Source of the DNA: an uncultured Campylobacter sp.
GTDB lineage: Bacteria > Campylobacterota > Campylobacteria > Campylobacterales > Campylobacteraceae
Assembly: GCF_937973075.1 (NCBI RefSeq)
Contig: NZ_CALBWL010000047.1
Location: forward strand, 1 to 44,019
DNA length: 44,019 bases
Reading direction: 5' to 3'
Shown here: positions 40,411 to 44,019 of the stretch, piece by piece
Numbering within the stretch: the stretch's first letter is position 1
How the letters are laid out: each line of letters opens with the position of its first letter
Made by a program: the position numbers and the translations under genes
Notes under the pieces: model-generated
Seen by the model: only the letters and a program-made list of their open reading frames with translations
Database searches by the model: none
What the model was told of the DNA's origin: nothing

Positions 40411-40992
40411 GCCCGCAATCGGTCTTTGATAATTTTACATAGCTCGTGTCTTAGAATTTTACCTCAGCCGCTTCATGCATAAATTTTTGTCCGAAGACCT
40501 TTCAAAGCTTATCGCGACGGTTTGTAGCCTGGACGTAAATTTTAAAAAATATCGCATCGCGGTCGCTTCATCTGCTCTAGCCTCGTAGCCGGCTTTATGA
40601 GGCATGCAAGCGTTATAAAACGCGCCATTTGCCGCGCATCTTATTAAAATTTTTGCCCGAGCGTTTTGACCGCGGCAATATTACTTCGAAATTTCAATTA
40701 GCTAAATTTTTTGAAATTACGTTTTAATAATTTTATCCCAGAGCTTCTGTCTCATAACCTCACTCATAAATCCGCTTTCAATTAAAATTTAGCCTTAAAA
40801 TTCCGTCGTCCAATTCCAAACTCTCCGTATCTTTAAAATTTGGCTGTAAAATTTAAAGCGTAAAAAGGATGCAAGTAAGCAAGCTCAAAGCTTTAAGCGG
40901 CTAAGATTGCGCCTTGATTTTAAAGCGAAAACATGTCGCACTACACAGAGTGCGCGTCGTCGCGTCTCTTCGTACAAGGCAGGAAATATAAA
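40411..40992. other. Gene-free spacer with faint repeats
   Basis: About 580 bases. No supported gene. Three stretches, near 40485, 40650 and 40730, share the plan A-rich/T-run, GTCCGA or GCCCGA, then CTTTC/GTTTT, and may be diverged copies of one unit; the likeness is weak. The right end contains the unmapped promoter of the 40993 gene. Confidence 0.45.
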
Positions 40993-43032
40993 ATGAGAGA
41001 AAAATTTTATGTAGCGCTAGCAAATATAGGCGGACTTATGGCGCGGACGAAAGCGGGCGGGCTCATAGCGCGCTTGCTTATGAAAATCGACCGCGGCTTT
41101 TTTGCTGCTCTGCGCAAACGTCCCGTATGGAGGGTGTTTTGGCTCAGCACGGCGCTATGTCTGCTCGCATGCTGGGCTAAGATACATTATCAGATCAATG
41201 GGTATCATTTTTCGCATGTATTTAAAGGCTTTTCTGCGGTGCTCATCACAAATTTACTCATCTTTCACCTCTGCTATCTGCTTAGCGGCCGATTTTTTAA
41301 GCTCGTTTCATTCGTGTTACTAGCGCTAATTGCGCTAATTGCGAGCGTGGCCTTATTTTTGATCGTAAATTTCGACTCAAGCTTCAACGTCGTGGCGATT
41401 GACGCGATCGTCCATACCGACGCAGCCGAGACGCGCGAGTTTGTTTCGCAGTTTCTTAACCCCGCAACGATTTTATATCTAGCGGCGCTGCTTGGCTGCA
41501 TCTTTGCGGCACTAAGAACGGGGCGGAGAAAGGAGGAGCAAACGCATAGCGGTCTAAGATTGCTGCTAGCAGCGCTTTATCTTATCTATGGCACGATCTT
41601 TTGCGCGGATATCGCCGTCAAAGCTTCCCAGGGCAAGCAAGGCTATATAACCAAGCTATCGCAATACGTCCCGCTGGAGTTTGCCTTTACGATAAAAGAC
41701 TATCTGAGCGATAAAAATTTCATCACCGATATGCGCGAAGTGCAGCTTGGATATGACGAGGCCAAGCGCGCGAACGAAAGCGTTTTAAAAGGCAGCGCAA
41801 ATTTAGATTCGCAAAGCGCAGCCCCCGGCCTTGCATCTCAAAATTCTACGCCCGCCTCGGACGCTCAGGCGCAAAATTACGGCGCAAATTTAAATTCTAC
41901 GTTCACCTCGGGCGCTATGGCGCAGAGTTGGGGCAAGACTTTAAATTCTGCGCCGCAAAGCCCCGGCGCGATTTCAAATTCCAAAAACCCTGAGACCGCT
42001 ACAAACCACGCCTTGCAAAAGTCTCGCGTCAAAAATATCATCCTAATAATCGGTGAGAGCTTGCAGCGCGGGCATATGTCGCTCTACGGCTACGGCGTTA
42101 AAAATACGCCGCTTTTGGAGGGTCTCGAGGCAAGCGGCAATCTGATAAAATTTAGCGATACAATCTCGCCTTACGGCACGACTAATCAGGTGCTGATGCG
42201 GCTTTTAAATTTCAGCGATTACGAAAGCGAGCGCAAAAGGGCTTGGTTTCGCAACCTTAGCATCATTGATATGTTTAAGCTAAGTGGCTACCGCACCTTT
42301 TGGATCAGCAATCAAGAGGCTTTCGGCGCGCATGCGCTAAGTGCCAAAAGCGCTGCCGATCGCGCGGACGCGGAATCATTCCTCTCAAAGAGTAATCTTT
42401 ATGAAACCGTCCGCATCAAGCCTGACGGAGTGCTGCTTCCACTCATAAATCAGGCGAAAGCGGGGCAGGGCGAGCGAAATTTCTACGTGATCCATCTCAT
42501 TGGCAGCCATATGGATTACAGCCTGCGCTACCCCGAGGGATTTGGCAAGTTTAGCGCGGCGGACGTAAAGGCAAAACTTACTTCCAAGCAGAAAGATGTC
42601 GTCGCATATTACGACAACAGCGTGCTTTACAACGATTTTGTCATAAATGAAATTTTTAAAATTTTCTCAGATGGCGACAGCCTCATCGTCTATCTTAGCG
42701 ATCACGGCGAGAATTTATACGAAAATGGACGCCTTGGGCATGGCATGGAGAGCCGCTTTACTTACGAAATTCCGCTAATTTTCATAGGCTCTCGCGAGTT
42801 TTTGAGCGATCACGCTAAGCTATGGCAGAGGCTAGCTGCGGCGAAAGATAAGCCTTTTATGAGCGATGATTTGGCACATCTGCTAGCAGATATCATCGGT
42901 GTCGCGCCACTTGAGTTTGACGAGCGCAAAAGCCCGATACGAGCGGATTTCAATGCTTCGCGCAAGCGAATTGCTAACGGAGTCGATTATGACGAGAAAT
43001 TAAAGAATACGAAGGGCTACGAGTTCGAGTAA
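40993..43032 (+). CDS. eptC: Phosphoethanolamine transferase (EptC-like sulfatase-fold enzyme) with insert
   Basis: 679 residues from the ATG preceded by AGGAAA; the frame reaches back to 40933 without a site. Five membrane helices (about 48-64, 81-99, 103-125, 158-175, 188-206), then a periplasmic alkaline-phosphatase-fold domain with metal Glu 355 in IIGESLQRGHMSLYGY, the nucleophile Thr in SPYGTTNQVL (396/397), and SDHGENLYENGRLGHGME. C. jejuni EptC adds phosphoethanolamine to lipid A, the flagellar rod and glycans. Residues ~266-344, between the membrane part and the enzyme, are Asn/Ser/Ala/Gln-rich repeats not seen in ordinary EptC (~510-550 residues). The specific symbol rests on family resemblance. 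Confidence 0.88.
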   Translation: MREKFYVALANIGGLMARTKAGGLIARLLMKIDRGFFAALRKRPVWRVFWLSTALCLLACWAKIHYQINGYHFSHVFKGFSAVLITNLLIFHLCYLLSGRFFKLVSFVLLALIALIASVALFLIVNFDSSFNVVAIDAIVHTDAAETREFVSQFLNPATILYLAALLGCIFAALRTGRRKEEQTHSGLRLLLAALYLIYGTIFCADIAVKASQGKQGYITKLSQYVPLEFAFTIKDYLSDKNFITDMREVQLGYDEAKRANESVLKGSANLDSQSAAPGLASQNSTPASDAQAQNYGANLNSTFTSGAMAQSWGKTLNSAPQSPGAISNSKNPETATNHALQKSRVKNIILIIGESLQRGHMSLYGYGVKNTPLLEGLEASGNLIKFSDTISPYGTTNQVLMRLLNFSDYESERKRAWFRNLSIIDMFKLSGYRTFWISNQEAFGAHALSAKSAADRADAESFLSKSNLYETVRIKPDGVLLPLINQAKAGQGERNFYVIHLIGSHMDYSLRYPEGFGKFSAADVKAKLTSKQKDVVAYYDNSVLYNDFVINEIFKIFSDGDSLIVYLSDHGENLYENGRLGHGMESRFTYEIPLIFIGSREFLSDHAKLWQRLAAAKDKPFMSDDLAHLLADIIGVAPLEFDERKSPIRADFNASRKRIANGVDYDEKLKNTKGYEFE

Positions 43033-43204
43033 TAGATGAGTTTTGCTTTTATCCCGTTACATGCTGTATAAACGAAGGATTAGTATGCTCTGATTTTTGA
43101 TCGATTCATCAAATTTAGATTAAAATTTACGCCACTCCAATGGCTACGCTGATAAAAAGGCGCGCAACGTTTGTTAAATTTGAGATCAAATTTATGCACC
43201 GCGG

Positions 43205-43921
43205 TTAGCTCTCCTTCTTTACCTCATCTATATACGAATAGATCGTGACTTTCTGCGTCCTAAGCGCCTTTGCGACGAGCTCTACAGCGCCTTTTACCTC
43301 AAAAATTCCTTTTTGCGAGAGGAATTTTACGATACGCTTTCGATCCTCTTTCTTCATCCGCTCTACATCCAGATCATGCGTAGCCGATGCGATCAGGTCC
43401 TGGACGATATCAAGGATATTTTGCTGCAAATCGTTAGAGCTTTGCGTTTCTAAATTTACGCCGTCCTTTAAGCTCGCCCCGTCTAATGCCGCGTTATTGC
43501 AGCTTTCGTCGGTAAAATTTGCGCCCTGTAGCTCCTTGCTATCGAGCTTTGCATTCGGCAGTAGATTTTTTATTACTTTGTATGCCGCCATGGCGCTTGA
43601 GGTATCGATATTTACGCATAGCGCGCCTACTACTTTGCCGTCTGCGCCGCGGATTAGCGAAGTCGAGGAGCGTATGAGCTTGCCGTTTTTCGCGGTGAAG
43701 TAGTAGTTTGCGGTGCAGTCGTTTTCAAAATTTTTACTTAGCAACACGTCCTTTACCAGATGATCGAAGCTTTGACCGATCCTCCTGCCCGTTACGTCGC
43801 CGAGGACGAAAACGACGGAGCTTTGCGGCGTGCTCATATCGTGGATGACCACCTCGCAATCGCCGATCGTATTTTTAATAAGGTGCGCGGTCGGTATAAA
43901 GGTCTGCAAAAGTTGGTTCAA
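43205..43921 (-). CDS. YheO/DauR-type transcriptional regulator (PAS + HTH)
   Basis: The N-terminal PAS-like domain (HLIKNTIGDCEVVIHDMSTPQSSVVFVLGD, SLIRGADGKVVGALCVNID) and C-terminal HTH (RKRIVKFLSQKGIFEVKGAVELVAKALRTQKVTIYSYI) match the YheO family. The linker contains a short pentapeptide-like stretch (LQGANFTDESCNNAALDGAS). The open frame begins with ATG at 43942, which has no ribosome site; AAGGAG (43928-43933) stands six bases before a TTG at 43921, where homologues also seem to begin, so I take TTG (238 residues). Convergent with eptC. Ligand unknown. Confidence 0.85.
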   Translation of the reverse strand: MNQLLQTFIPTAHLIKNTIGDCEVVIHDMSTPQSSVVFVLGDVTGRRIGQSFDHLVKDVLLSKNFENDCTANYYFTAKNGKLIRSSTSLIRGADGKVVGALCVNIDTSSAMAAYKVIKNLLPNAKLDSKELQGANFTDESCNNAALDGASLKDGVNLETQSSNDLQQNILDIVQDLIASATHDLDVERMKKEDRKRIVKFLSQKGIFEVKGAVELVAKALRTQKVTIYSYIDEVKKES

Positions 43922-44019
43922 TTCGGGCTCCTTAAATTTCATATAAAAAAATCTATAAATTTAGATTAAATTTTAAAATTTTGCAAATTTATAGAAATAG
44001 TTATATATTTTTAATAAAT

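Noticed and set aside
1..44019. CRISPR arrays, tRNA or rRNA genes, insertion sequences, prophage
   Set aside because: No regularly spaced identical repeats, T-loop/anticodon folds, transposase or phage structural proteins were seen on either strand.

Overview
The window looks like a chromosomal segment of a Campylobacter species. Evidence: the gene neighbourhoods TPR protein–rnhA–rnc–aroC, mobA–pldA, ilvE–SPFH protein, purM/coaE (divergent) then dapF, and an S10–spc ribosomal block that lacks rpmD. From memory, the first four arrangements recur in Campylobacter jejuni. Base composition is more G+C rich than C. jejuni, and the words AAATTT, AAAATTT and GAATTC are extremely frequent in spacers. 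A species such as C. gracilis would fit, but that is inference.

Layout. 1–4021: membrane-anchored TPR/zinc-ribbon protein (LapB-like layout), rnhA, rnc, aroC. 4151–6834: a GNAT acetyltransferase interrupted by two low-complexity inserts, a membrane protein and a lipoprotein. 7341–9878: two paralogous four-cysteine exported/anchored proteins on opposite strands, an O-methyltransferase-like gene, and between them a decayed scrap of a second copy of that methyltransferase. 10082–12581: AI-2E-family permease, YgbA-like protein, and an unrecognised protein built of three HTH-like repeats. 12663–17791: mobA, pldA, ilvE, SPFH protein, hisIE. 18030–22938: a small immunity-gene island (LRR+NTF2-fold protein, an unknown, a SUKH/SMI1-type protein and a broken Imm10-like gene) that also holds an iron alcohol dehydrogenase with the wreck of a divergent AraC regulator. 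22983–26758: purM, coaE, Sel1-repeat protein, dapF. 26759–29641: gene-poor spacer, then a minus-strand group (P-loop ATPase, small winged-helix-like protein, two coupled tiny membrane proteins). 29828–40410: S10–spc operon from a perfect-consensus sigma-70 promoter through 20 ribosomal protein genes to secY and map, ending at a likely terminator. 40993–43942: EptC-like phosphoethanolamine transferase and a convergent YheO-type regulator.

How the parts relate. Most of the window is housekeeping: translation and secretion; RNA processing; aromatic, histidine, branched-chain, lysine/peptidoglycan, purine, CoA and molybdopterin metabolism; and envelope modification. The accessory interest lies in the immunity island, the methyltransferase/four-cysteine locus with its remnant, the ATPase/winged-helix/mini-membrane-protein locus with inverted repeats, and a recurrent pattern in which conserved enzymes (GNAT, PldA, HisIE, EptC, the ATPase, the RNase III tail) carry Ser/Asn/Ala-rich inserts made from the same short words that fill the spacers. 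No rRNA, tRNA, CRISPR array, transposase or phage gene was seen.
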